Positions 9,148 to 17,420 of a DNA stretch of 40,953 nucleotides are shown piece by piece (position 1 is the stretch's first letter; each line of letters starts with the position of its first letter). Position numbers and translations under genes: made by a program. The notes beneath the pieces are model-generated. The model saw only the letters and a program-made list of their open reading frames with translations, searched no databases and was not told where the DNA came from. The DNA comes from Spirobacillus cienkowskii (lineage in GTDB: Bacteria; Bdellovibrionota_B; Oligoflexia; Silvanigrellales; Silvanigrellaceae), in contig QOVW01000075.1 in NCBI GenBank assembly GCA_003339605.1, positions 1-40,953 of the forward strand, written 5' to 3'.

Positions 9148-11280
9148 ATGTGCGGATATTCTGGAGTTATTTATACCCCAACAAGCCAATTTTTAAATCA
9201 ATCTAATTTTAAAGAATATTTTTTTTCTAAAGCCGCTAGCTTAAAACATCGCGGCAGCGAACCTATGAGAAAAATGGAATTCAGCAATATTTTACTTTCT
9301 CATTTTAGGTTATCATTTCAAGACAAAGCACTAAATATTCAGCCAATGCTGAGTAAAAATAAAAAGTGGGCCATTGTTTTTAATGGTGAAATTTATAATT
9401 TTTTGAAGCTAAGACAAAAAATTTCGGTAGAGCAAGGATATAATAAATTTACTACGAAAAGCGATACAGAAACAATTCTTGAAGGATTTCTTAACTACGG
9501 ACTGGACATCAAAAAATATATAGAAGGTGAATATAGTTTTACGATTTTAAATACAGATGGATCTGAAATTGTTGCTATGCGTGATCCATTTGGAGTTAAG
9601 CCTCTATTTTTAGGGTTAGAAGATGTTGATACAAAAATGTTTTCTATCGCAAAAGAATCTTATGTATTCAAAACAAAATCAATTCATTTTGCAAGTGAAA
9701 TAAAAGGATTATGCACCGAAAAATCATGGGATAGAGAGGGATTTTTAAGACAGTTTGTTGGTCTTTACGAACCCATTCGCACACCTTATCGCAATATTAT
9801 ACAACTGCCTCCAAACTCAATTCTTTATGCTAAAAAACAGGGTGACTTTTTCGTTGTTAAATTACAACTCACCAAATCCCCCATAAGAATGACAGAATCT
9901 AGTGGAAAAGAATCCGACAACGAAAATGAATTATATGGTGAATTTACAAAAACTCTGCATAAATCTATAGAAAACAGAATGCTGTCTGATGTTGAACTTG
10001 GTGTTTATTTAAGTGGCGGTGTTGATTCTAAGGTTGTTGCATTTGAAGCCTTGCAATATTATCTAAAAAAACGTCCTAAAGAGAGATTAAAGTCTTTTAC
10101 TGTCAGTTTTGCAAACGAAGAATACAACGAATCCACTGAAGCACTCTCCTTTGCAAAAAAACTCAATATTATTCCAAATATTTGGAAGATCAATGAACAA
10201 AATCTTTTCTACTCTTATAAACATGCTGTTTACTATTCTGAAAATGTGCAACCTTACACAAATGGCGCCGCAAAATGGTGGCTCAGTCGCTTTACAGCAC
10301 AGCATGTTCAGGGAGTCTTAACGGGCGATGGCGCCGATGAATTGCTTTGTGGTTATCCAAGTTTTAAATATGCGAATTGGTGGAAATTTGCTCTAAGTAG
10401 TCGCCCAGAAAAAAATGTTGAAGATAAAATCAATACCTCCCCTATTGGCACAAATTGGCGAGACAATGTGTTTCAAAAAAAATTTTCAAGTCTTGAAAAA
10501 GATCCTTGGCTTGCTGGTTCGAGTGCAGAAGGAACAGGCGAAGATTTTGTTGAAAGCTTAAAAATTTGGGGCGTCGCACACCCATTATTTAATCAAATTA
10601 AAACAATTACATTTGCAATTTTAGGGCAAGAAGAAGGCGTCAAATGGCTTGCAGAACAAAAAGAATCTGTCGCGTCTTGGTTTTCGTTTGGTTATGAAAA
10701 CGAACCTGATTTTTTATCCAACCCCGATCACACTTTAATTTTGTGGCAAAATTATTTTTGCAAAACTCATCTTCCTGTGCAAGTTCTTAACTGGGTGGGT
10801 GATAGAATGGAAATGGCCAATACCCTAGAAGGACGTACTCCCTTTTTATCACGAGAAATGGGTAGTTTTATCAAAAAAATAAAAGATAATATGCTAGTGA
10901 GAGGCTTTGAAGACAAATCTATTTTACGTCGCAGTTATAGTAAAAAAATAGGGCAAAATTTTACAATGACACCAAAAAAACAATTTGGATCGCCATTTTT
11001 ATTTAACGATAATAATCTAAAATCTTACTATGAGCAAATTATGACAAAAGTTAACGAAACAAAACTTTTTGATAGCAAATATGTCACTCAGCTTTATGAT
11101 TTTTTAAGAAATAATTTTTCAAAAAAGAAAGCAAACGCTTATACTCTAACCCATTTAAATTCAACTTTTCAAACATTAATTTGCTTTTCAATAATTGATG
11201 AAAGCATTATTAAAGGCAATGTTCCTACAAGAGATATAGAATACGAAGAAAAAGTGATCAGAAATCAAAAGGCTCTTTAA
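9148..11280 (+). CDS. AsnB-like glutamine-dependent asparagine synthetase family protein
   Basis: The N-terminal class-II glutaminase domain has catalytic Cys2 (MCGYSG) and VFNGEIYNF (77-85). The ATP-pyrophosphatase synthetase domain has LSGGVDS (288-294) and TGDGADELLCGYPSF (392-406). Such enzymes transfer ammonia from glutamine to an acyl-adenylate, classically aspartate to asparagine. Two things are odd. It is 710 aa, against about 550-640 for housekeeping AsnB. The usual HRGPD of the glutaminase pocket reads HRGSEP (34-39). Paralogues with such changes often act on other carboxylates, as in peptide or surface-polymer amidation. AGTAGG lies five bases before the ATG. The stop overlaps the convergent REC-PilZ stop by four bases. 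Confidence 0.85.
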   Translation: MCGYSGVIYTPTSQFLNQSNFKEYFFSKAASLKHRGSEPMRKMEFSNILLSHFRLSFQDKALNIQPMLSKNKKWAIVFNGEIYNFLKLRQKISVEQGYNKFTTKSDTETILEGFLNYGLDIKKYIEGEYSFTILNTDGSEIVAMRDPFGVKPLFLGLEDVDTKMFSIAKESYVFKTKSIHFASEIKGLCTEKSWDREGFLRQFVGLYEPIRTPYRNIIQLPPNSILYAKKQGDFFVVKLQLTKSPIRMTESSGKESDNENELYGEFTKTLHKSIENRMLSDVELGVYLSGGVDSKVVAFEALQYYLKKRPKERLKSFTVSFANEEYNESTEALSFAKKLNIIPNIWKINEQNLFYSYKHAVYYSENVQPYTNGAAKWWLSRFTAQHVQGVLTGDGADELLCGYPSFKYANWWKFALSSRPEKNVEDKINTSPIGTNWRDNVFQKKFSSLEKDPWLAGSSAEGTGEDFVESLKIWGVAHPLFNQIKTITFAILGQEEGVKWLAEQKESVASWFSFGYENEPDFLSNPDHTLILWQNYFCKTHLPVQVLNWVGDRMEMANTLEGRTPFLSREMGSFIKKIKDNMLVRGFEDKSILRRSYSKKIGQNFTMTPKKQFGSPFLFNDNNLKSYYEQIMTKVNETKLFDSKYVTQLYDFLRNNFSKKKANAYTLTHLNSTFQTLICFSIIDESIIKGNVPTRDIEYEEKVIRNQKAL

Positions 11281-12404
11281 GATCTTTTTAAAGTTACTAT
11301 AATTGTTGAACTAATTGAGTTAAAATCACAAGAAATTTTAGCATTATGCAAATCAAGAATTGGCTGAATTTTATCTTCAATCAACGCTTCGACAAAAAGC
11401 GAAGCACCACTTGGAATACATGTAAAGATGATATCTACAAATTCTGTGCTTTTTTCTTTTATTGCAATCATACAATTAGAACCTTTAATTTCTCTCATAG
11501 GATAAACGATTTCATAGATTAACAAAGAAAAAACACTTAACATTTGCGGAGTGCGACACAAAACCTGTACTTTTTCTGATGTTGGTAACAATAATATTTC
11601 TGTTATAGTTTTTGAAATTTTTTCTTTTGCGGCGCGAACAGACTGAGTTAAAATATCATTTATGTCTTCGTTTTTAAATGCTGCCAATTCAAATTGCTTT
11701 GTCCGTGTTTCATTAATAATAGGCACTAAAAAGTGTACATACTTTTCTCTTCCTTCGCTAAATTGTACACCACATCCCATTTGCTCGCCATCCTTCGCTT
11801 CTTTTCGAACCCAAACAACTTTTCCTTTGCCTTCTATTATTTCGGTAGCCGAAAACAACAAGCGAAAATCAACACTGTCTCCCACTGTCGGCAAGTCAGA
11901 AGTCAAAGAAGCAAAAAAACCGCCAAAACTGATATTTGTCGAAAATGTAGACACCATTCGAAGTGAGTCGCTAAACTTAATATGCAAGCGCGAAGTCAAT
12001 TCGATGCGTTCATCAAGCCTTTTTGTATACCCTTCTTTTCTTGAAAATACGGCATCTTCGACAGAATGATACAGTGACTTAATTGGCACTGGTTTTGTAA
12101 ACAAAGCCCACCCACCCATTGCAATCACCACTTCAGGTGTGAGTTGGCTATTTTGTTCTGCAAGAAGAATCGCAACTGGCGGGGCTTCCTTACCAGAAAA
12201 TTGTTTTAACGCATCATAAAAATCAAAAAAATTCCCGTCAGATTGCAGGTGGTCAGCCACAATGACGTCGGGTTTTTCTTTTTTACAGAGAACATCAGCA
12301 TCTTTTAAAGAATTTGCCTCAAAAACTTCATACCCCTGTTGCTTAAATTCAGAACAAATTGACTTTGTAAATTTATTATCTTGACTGACAGCAAGAAATT
12401 TCAC
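11277..12404 (-). CDS. Receiver-like plus PilZ domain protein
   Basis: The N-terminal 120 residues resemble a response-regulator receiver, with Asp51 in VIVADHL at the phospho-site and Lys in ALFTKPV. However, the acidic pair at the first strand is degenerate (SQDN), so phosphorylation is uncertain. Next comes a PilZ domain with both c-di-GMP ligand motifs: RLDER (RxxxR) and NISFGG (NxSxxG). About 130 C-terminal residues after that match nothing I know. The likely role is a c-di-GMP effector tuning motility or surface behaviour. The start is GTG with GGAGGA five bases upstream. A strong inverted repeat (12416-12448) abuts that ribosome-binding site. Confidence 0.8.
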   Translation of the reverse strand: MKFLAVSQDNKFTKSICSEFKQQGYEVFEANSLKDADVLCKKEKPDVIVADHLQSDGNFFDFYDALKQFSGKEAPPVAILLAEQNSQLTPEVVIAMGGWALFTKPVPIKSLYHSVEDAVFSRKEGYTKRLDERIELTSRLHIKFSDSLRMVSTFSTNISFGGFFASLTSDLPTVGDSVDFRLLFSATEIIEGKGKVVWVRKEAKDGEQMGCGVQFSEGREKYVHFLVPIINETRTKQFELAAFKNEDINDILTQSVRAAKEKISKTITEILLLPTSEKVQVLCRTPQMLSVFSLLIYEIVYPMREIKGSNCMIAIKEKSTEFVDIIFTCIPSGASLFVEALIEDKIQPILDLHNAKISCDFNSISSTIIVTLKRS

Positions 12405-12415
12405 TAGTATCCTCC

Positions 12416-12448
12416 TTTACAAAGCAAACACAAGGTTTGTTTTGTAAA
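12416..12448. promoter_or_regulatory. 14-bp inverted repeat between divergent genes
   Basis: The arms TTTACAAAGCAAAC and GTTTGTTTTGTAAA flank a five-base spacer (ACAAG). Thirteen of 14 positions pair and the other is a G-T wobble. It lies in the 71-base gap between the divergent REC-PilZ gene (minus) and marC (plus). Its minus-strand 3' arm runs directly into the GGAGGA ribosome-binding site of the REC-PilZ gene. It could be an operator for a dimeric regulator or an mRNA stem beside the ribosome site. Terminator function is unlikely because both genes point away from it. Confidence 0.55.
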
Positions 12449-12475
12449 AACACTACATATAACAGGAACTCTCAT

Positions 12476-13147
12476 ATGGATTTCGTCTCTTTCTTGATCG
12501 ATCAAAACTCATCTCTAGGCGCATCCATGTCGTACCTTTTTAACACGTTTGTTTCTGTGTTTGTCATGGTCGATCCCCTAGCAGCAATTCCAGTGTATCT
12601 TCTTCTGACAGAACGTTTCACTCCTAGCGATATCAAAAAAACACGACGAAAAGCAATCATTGTTGCGTCTTCTATTTTATTAGTGTTTGCCGTAACAGGC
12701 ATGGGTGTCTTAAATCTTTTTGGAATTTCAATATCTGCGCTACGGATTGCAGGTGGGATTTTGTTGTTAAAATTTGCTTTAGAACACATGATGGGTTCAT
12801 CAGAAAAGATCAAACATGAAGAAGAAGATGAAAGCCTCCATAAAGATGACATCTCCATTGTGCCTCTTGCCATGCCCCTCCTTGCTGGACCTGGAGCAAT
12901 TTCAACAATCGTTGTGCAATCCACTAAAGCAAACAATGTTCTTTATTTCTGTTTATTAATTATTGCAATTTTGCTTGTGATGTGGGTTTCTGCCTTAATT
13001 TTAAAATCAAGCCAGTATCTTTTTCGCCTTCTTGGTAAAACAGGTTTAAACCTCATGGGACGATTGGTTGGAATTCTCATTGCAGCCATTGCCATTGAAT
13101 TTGTGATCACAGGCCTCAGAGACTCTTTTCCTGGGCTTTGGAAATAA
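12476..13147 (+). CDS. MarC family integral membrane protein
   Basis: This 223-aa protein has about six hydrophobic segments and the MarC/UPF0056 pattern: an N-terminal FVMVDPLAAIPVYL, and the mid-protein PLAMPLLAGPGAIST that is the family's best-conserved stretch. The function of the family is unknown; despite its name, E. coli MarC is not proven in drug resistance. I start at the ATG at 12476 because AGGAA lies a few bases upstream, and an earlier in-frame start has no such site. It is preceded by the inverted repeat at 12416-12448. Confidence 0.88.
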   Translation: MDFVSFLIDQNSSLGASMSYLFNTFVSVFVMVDPLAAIPVYLLLTERFTPSDIKKTRRKAIIVASSILLVFAVTGMGVLNLFGISISALRIAGGILLLKFALEHMMGSSEKIKHEEEDESLHKDDISIVPLAMPLLAGPGAISTIVVQSTKANNVLYFCLLIIAILLVMWVSALILKSSQYLFRLLGKTGLNLMGRLVGILIAAIAIEFVITGLRDSFPGLWK

Positions 13148-13340
13148 CACACCGTCTCTATTTTACGTCATAGGCCATCAATTGAAATATCTTTCCCTCC
13201 TTGTTGTTTTAAAAGTTTAATATTGCTAACCTAAAAGTCTCAGAAACCAATAACCCACAGCATTATGAGCTAGCCTCAAACCTGATGTTGAGTAAAAATA
13301 TACTAAATATTTGAACTGTGGTTTTTATACGAGGTGATAA

Positions 13341-14117
13341 ATGAGACGGTTTTTATCAAAATTTTTTTTAATTTCGATTGCAATTATCCTTAACTTGACT
13401 GCTCATTCCGATGACAAAAAAACAATTAAATTTGAAACTGATATTTGGTGTCCCTATACCTGCGATGAAAAAACAACCCAGCTAAAAGGTTACATTATTG
13501 ATATGGCAGAAGAAATTTTTGCAAAACACAATATTAAATTTACTCATAGCCTGATTCCTTGGGCACGCGCCATAAAACGAGCAGAAAAAGGCGAAGTCGA
13601 CGCAGTTGGCGCTGCATACAAAGAAGGACGAGAAGGTTACCTTGTTTTCCCCAAAGAAGAATTTGCTATGAGTATCAACAAATTCTATGTGCTAAAAGAA
13701 AATAATTGGATGTATAAAAACCCAGAATCTTTAAATAATACAATACTAGGCATTGTACTTGGTTATGTTTATGGAGGAGGTGTGGGCATTTTAAATCAAA
13801 ATTCCAAAAAGATTATGCCCTCTGGAGGAGAAAATGCTTTTGAAAGAAACTTGGACAAATTAATCAGAAAAGAAATTAATGCCACAATTGAAGAAACCTA
13901 TGTTGCACAATATACAATCAAACAACTAAAATTACAAGATAAAGTAAAAGAAGCAGGGAGTTTTGGAGTCAAAAAAGGTCTTTACATTGGCTTTTCTAAA
14001 GCACTACCAGATTCTGAAAGATATGCACAAATGCTGTCTGATGGAATTAAAGAACTTAAAAAAAATGGGCGGTTTGAAAAAATCTTAAAAAAATACAGTC
14101 TTAAAGTAGAAAAATAA
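13341..14117 (+). CDS. Periplasmic solute-binding protein (SBP family 3)
   Basis: An N-terminal signal peptide (basic MRRFLSK, then a hydrophobic core to about residue 22) leads into a family-3 solute-binding fold. Typical signs are LKGYIIDMAEEIF, then IPWARAIKRAEKGEVDAVGAA, then a C-terminal DGIKELKKNGRFEKILKKYS helix. Such proteins deliver amino acids or similar polar solutes to ABC permeases. No permease or ATPase gene is adjacent, so it may be an orphan binder or act as a sensor. The start has the strong site GAGGTGAT. The 193 bases before it hold no gene and no terminator I can defend. Confidence 0.82.
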   Translation: MRRFLSKFFLISIAIILNLTAHSDDKKTIKFETDIWCPYTCDEKTTQLKGYIIDMAEEIFAKHNIKFTHSLIPWARAIKRAEKGEVDAVGAAYKEGREGYLVFPKEEFAMSINKFYVLKENNWMYKNPESLNNTILGIVLGYVYGGGVGILNQNSKKIMPSGGENAFERNLDKLIRKEINATIEETYVAQYTIKQLKLQDKVKEAGSFGVKKGLYIGFSKALPDSERYAQMLSDGIKELKKNGRFEKILKKYSLKVEK

Positions 14118-14128
14118 ATTTTTAACCA

Positions 14129-15241
14129 CTAAGACTTTTCTGCCAAATATTCTCGCCGACGTGCTAATGCCACAGTGCGTGGCGCAAGATGCAATTCATC
14201 TTTGCGTTTTGCTGCCAGCTGTCCACATGCTGCACTCACATCTTGCCCACGACTATACCGAATTGGCGCAGGAATAGAACGCGCTGTCAAATACTTTTGA
14301 AATTCTTTCATTCGGATCTCATCTGTTGCAATCATATTGTTTGCTCCAGGATGCGGATTCATAGGAATAAGATTAACCTTAGCCTTTAACCCATGTAAAA
14401 ATTTAACAAGCTTTTTGGCATGTAAAATAGAGTCATTGACCTGATTGATTAAAACATACTCAAACGTAATACCATGACGTGTATGAATAGGATAATTGAG
14501 TAACGTTTCTTTTAATTCTTGCAAAGAATACTTTCTGTTAACAGGCATCATTTGCGAGCGCAACGCCTCGTCTGCCGAATGCAATGAAATTGCTAACGCA
14601 ACAGGAACGTCGTGGCCGAGTTTTTGAATTTCAGGAATTAATCCAGACGTCGAAACTGTGACTTTATGTTTAGAAAGCCCAAATAATTTTGGATCAAGAA
14701 AAACTTTACATGCGCTCACAACATTTTGATAATTATCTAGCGGCTCACCCATTCCCATAAAAACAATATTTGTGACTTTTCTGTTTAATATATTTTTTTC
14801 AATTAATCTTTTATTTGCAATAACAACTTGAAATAAAATTTCGCCCATTGTCAAATTACGCGTAAATCCCATTTTACCTGTTTGACAAAATGTACACGCC
14901 ATCCGACAACCAACTTGACTACTCACGCATAAAGTCACTCTATTATCAGACGGCATTAATACACATTCCGCAAACAAACCATCATGCAATTTAAGCAAAA
15001 TTTTTTCACTTCCATCTTGAGATGGGAGTGAAGTATCAATGCTTGGCAACTGCCAATTAAAATGTGTACTCAATAGCTCACGCAGTTTTTGCGGTAAGTT
15101 TGTAAAAGTGCTTGGCTGAAACTGATGGCGGATATACATCCAATCCATAATTTGCTTAGCGCGAAAAACAGGTTCTCCCTGAGTTTGGCACCATGCACCC
15201 CAATCCGCTTCATTCATATTTAGAGCTAACGATAAAGTCAT
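14129..15241 (-). CDS. rlmN: 23S rRNA/tRNA adenine-C2 methyltransferase (radical SAM)
   Basis: RlmN methylates A2503 of 23S rRNA and A37 of some tRNAs. The radical-SAM cluster motif is CRMACTFC (Cys112, Cys116, Cys119). The second catalytic cysteine lies in AACGQL near the C-terminus. GMGEPLDNY and the SLHSADEALRSQMMPVNRKY stretch are typical RlmN signatures. Its 370 aa is normal. It is the last gene of a minus-strand run and starts six bases after the hydrolase stop, with its ribosome site inside the end of that gene. Confidence 0.95.
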   Translation of the reverse strand: MTLSLALNMNEADWGAWCQTQGEPVFRAKQIMDWMYIRHQFQPSTFTNLPQKLRELLSTHFNWQLPSIDTSLPSQDGSEKILLKLHDGLFAECVLMPSDNRVTLCVSSQVGCRMACTFCQTGKMGFTRNLTMGEILFQVVIANKRLIEKNILNRKVTNIVFMGMGEPLDNYQNVVSACKVFLDPKLFGLSKHKVTVSTSGLIPEIQKLGHDVPVALAISLHSADEALRSQMMPVNRKYSLQELKETLLNYPIHTRHGITFEYVLINQVNDSILHAKKLVKFLHGLKAKVNLIPMNPHPGANNMIATDEIRMKEFQKYLTARSIPAPIRYSRGQDVSAACGQLAAKRKDELHLAPRTVALARRREYLAEKS

Positions 15242-15247
15242 ACAAAC

Positions 15248-16162
15248 CTAACTTAAAAAAGTACAAATATCAGAAACAAATAAATCGGGCTCTTCGATAA
15301 GAATCAAATGACCGACGTCTTGATAAACAATTAACGACGAATTTTTAATATGATCTTTTAAATAATAGGAGTTGGCTAAGGGAACAACAGCGTCAGCATC
15401 TCCTGAAATAACTAATGTTTTTGTAAAAATCTTAGATAGTAAAGACTCTCCATCAAAGTTTGAAGCTGCTTTTAATTGCATTTGTGCTGCATCTAAAACA
15501 GAGTCTCCCACTTTTTCACGATTTTTGACAAGTGTTTTGCACATCATTTCAAATAACAAAGGAGAATTCTTTAAAAAACGCTCTCCAAAATAATTTTTCA
15601 TGTAATTTTTTGTTGAATCTAAAGAGACATAATAATCTTTAAATTGCATCACACTTGAATGGGATTTCCCTTGCGGCCAAACGCGACTTTGGCCGCCTGC
15701 AGTTGTACTCACTAAAATGAGTGCATCAACTTGCGGACAATGCGCTGCGAGGGTTTGCGCAATCATCCCACCCATACTAATTCCAAGTGCCGAAAATGCG
15801 TTTAACCCTAAAGAGCGGCAATAGAATGCAGCCAATGCAGCAACATCTTTTGCCATTCTAAAAACAGTCAACTCTTGCGCTTTCTCTGTAACTATCGTTT
15901 GTCCACAATAACGATTGTCTAATGCAAGAGTCGCTAAGTTAGGATTTAAGCTATGAATTTTTTTACGAAAAGCTCTAAAATCGAGATAGTTGCGTTGAAA
16001 ACCGTTTATCAGAACAAGGAGCTTATTGCATTGAGCTGTTGATGGCTGAAAATCAAATGCAATACGCGCGCCTTCAAAATCAAGATACTGCACACCGGGT
16101 TCAGCTTTCAGATCTGATTGAGACACAGTCACAGAAATTGTAGAAAAATCAAACTGCTCCAA
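15248..16162 (-). CDS. Alpha/beta hydrolase
   Basis: This soluble alpha/beta hydrolase has a nucleophile elbow GISMGG, an acid in SGDADAVVP and a C-terminal His in DVGHLILIEEPD, so the triad is complete. No substrate can be named; the family covers esterases, lactonases and biosynthetic thioesterases. The start is uncertain. The frame is open back to 16246, overlapping prs by 74 bases. I prefer the TTG at 16162, ten bases after the prs stop, with a TAGG nine bases before it; a GTG at 16132 is also possible. It is probably cotranscribed with prs and rlmN. Confidence 0.75.
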   Translation of the reverse strand: MEQFDFSTISVTVSQSDLKAEPGVQYLDFEGARIAFDFQPSTAQCNKLLVLINGFQRNYLDFRAFRKKIHSLNPNLATLALDNRYCGQTIVTEKAQELTVFRMAKDVAALAAFYCRSLGLNAFSALGISMGGMIAQTLAAHCPQVDALILVSTTAGGQSRVWPQGKSHSSVMQFKDYYVSLDSTKNYMKNYFGERFLKNSPLLFEMMCKTLVKNREKVGDSVLDAAQMQLKAASNFDGESLLSKIFTKTLVISGDADAVVPLANSYYLKDHIKNSSLIVYQDVGHLILIEEPDLFVSDICTFLS

Positions 16163-16172
16163 GAGAATAAAC

Positions 16173-17114
16173 CTATATAAAGAGATTACTAATAGAGTCT
16201 GAGTTATGGATTCTACGGATAGCCTTACCAAGTAGCTCAGAAACACTCAATACTTGAATTTTAGAGCACGTTGCCGCTTCTTCCGATAATGGAATGGTAT
16301 CTGTGATAAATAATTTCTCAATACAGCTATCGTTCAAACGACCGATTGCTGGCCCAGATAAAACACCGTGCGTTGCTGCAGCATAAACTTTTAAGGCCCC
16401 TCTTTCCATCAAAACCTTGGCAGCAGATGTTAATGACCCTGCGGTATCACAAATATCATCAAAAAGAATTGCCGTTTTATTTTTTACATCACCAATAAGA
16501 TTCATAACTTGTGAATCTCCTGGACGATCACGGCGCTTGTCGACAATGGCTATGCCACAACCAAGAACTTTTGCAAGGGCACGAGCTCTTTCCACACCGC
16601 CTGCATCAGGCGAAACCATAATTGGATTTTCGAGATTCATTTTTGAAAAATGCTCTAAAAATACAGGCTTACTGTATAAATGATCAAGTGGAATATTGAA
16701 AAATCCTTGTATCGCTCCCGTATGCAATTCAATGGTAAGAATACGGTTTACCCCAGCACTCACCAAAATATCCGCAATCAGTTTAGCCGTAATTGGAGTC
16801 CTGGGCGCACTTTTACGCTCTTGGCGACTATACCCAAAATAAGGAATCACTGCTGTAATGCGTTGCGCACTTGCTCTCCTTAGAGCATCAATCATAATCA
16901 GCAATTCCATGATATTTTGATTTGCAGGAAAACAGGTCGGTTGAATAATAAACACATCACGCCCGCGTACGTTACTTTGAATTTCAATACGCGTTTCGCC
17001 ATCAGAAAATTTTCCGATAAGAGCTGTTCCAAGTGGGACATTGAGGTATTGGCAAATTTTATTGGCTAATTCAAGATTGGCATTGCCAGAAAATACAAGA
17101 GGTTCGCTTTCCAT
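16173..17114 (-). CDS. prs: Ribose-phosphate pyrophosphokinase
   Basis: This enzyme makes PRPP from ribose-5-phosphate and ATP for nucleotide, His and Trp synthesis. Visible signatures are the N-terminal VFSGNANLELANKIC, the KFSDGETRIEI stretch, PYFGYSRQERK and the PRPP loop DDICDTAGSLTSAA. I start at the ATG at 17114 (313 aa, the family length), preceded by GCGGG; an earlier in-frame start would add 26 residues with no family support. Upstream lies a structured region that may be a Csr-type RNA or a leader controlling this gene. Confidence 0.95.
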   Translation of the reverse strand: MESEPLVFSGNANLELANKICQYLNVPLGTALIGKFSDGETRIEIQSNVRGRDVFIIQPTCFPANQNIMELLIMIDALRRASAQRITAVIPYFGYSRQERKSAPRTPITAKLIADILVSAGVNRILTIELHTGAIQGFFNIPLDHLYSKPVFLEHFSKMNLENPIMVSPDAGGVERARALAKVLGCGIAIVDKRRDRPGDSQVMNLIGDVKNKTAILFDDICDTAGSLTSAAKVLMERGALKVYAAATHGVLSGPAIGRLNDSCIEKLFITDTIPLSEEAATCSKIQVLSVSELLGKAIRRIHNSDSISNLFI

Positions 17115-17236
17115 ATGATTTAACCCGCAGTTAAAAAAGTAAAAATCAAGACACTTTTTCTCTATCGGGAAAAGCTCATAAAAGCAACTCAAATCAAAAA
17201 AAGCACAGCATCACTCAAAGAAGAAGTCGCAACCAC

Positions 17237-17384
17237 AACTCCTTCCTTGGAGTTTCAACCCATCCATAGGCAATCAGCAGATTTTAACGCTGAATTCCAA
17301 AATGAGGTTTCCTTTTTCCCCTTCCTTGGGGATCACTTCTTCATGAGCAACGATGTGCTGATTGCTTTTTCGACTGGATTACAA
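17237..17384 (-). ncRNA. Candidate CsrA-binding RNA or prs leader
   Basis: On the minus strand two hairpins have the same hexaloop AAGGAA: 17317-17332 (stem TCCCC/GGGGA) and 17237-17254 (stem AACTCC/GGAGTT). Each contains CAAGGAAG, fitting the CsrA-binding core CANGGANG shown in a loop. Three more GGA sites lie between them (near 17311, 17297 and 17264), the last in TATGGATG. A perfect 10-bp long-range stem (17356-17365 with 17270-17279) encloses the first hairpin. TTGACA (17420-17415), 18 bases, then TAGTTT (17396-17391) may be the promoter. A seven-T run on this strand (17202-17196) may end transcription, but no strong hairpin precedes it, so readthrough into prs is possible. Calling this Csr/Rsm-type RNA is inference from structure. 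Confidence 0.5.
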
Positions 17385-17414
17385 ATTTATAAACTAGGAA
17401 TCAAGAGGGAGAGG

Positions 17415-17420
17415 TGTCAA
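17415..17420 (-). promoter_or_regulatory. Possible -35 box of the structured RNA
   Basis: A perfect TTGACA on the minus strand starts directly after the TAA stop of the M32 carboxypeptidase gene. Downstream, TAGTTTATAAATT offers a weak -10 at an 18-base spacing. This would start a transcript near 17384, just ahead of the stem-loops. The -10 is poor, so this is only suggestive. Confidence 0.35.

Noticed and set aside
17196-17220. Intrinsic terminator for the candidate RNA.
   Set aside because: The seven-T run is present on the minus strand, but no stable GC-rich hairpin precedes it, so I did not list it as a terminator.
17237-17300. A tRNA-like T-arm (GGGTTGAAACTCC on minus).
   Set aside because: The loop does not fit TTCRANY and no acceptor or anticodon arms can be drawn.
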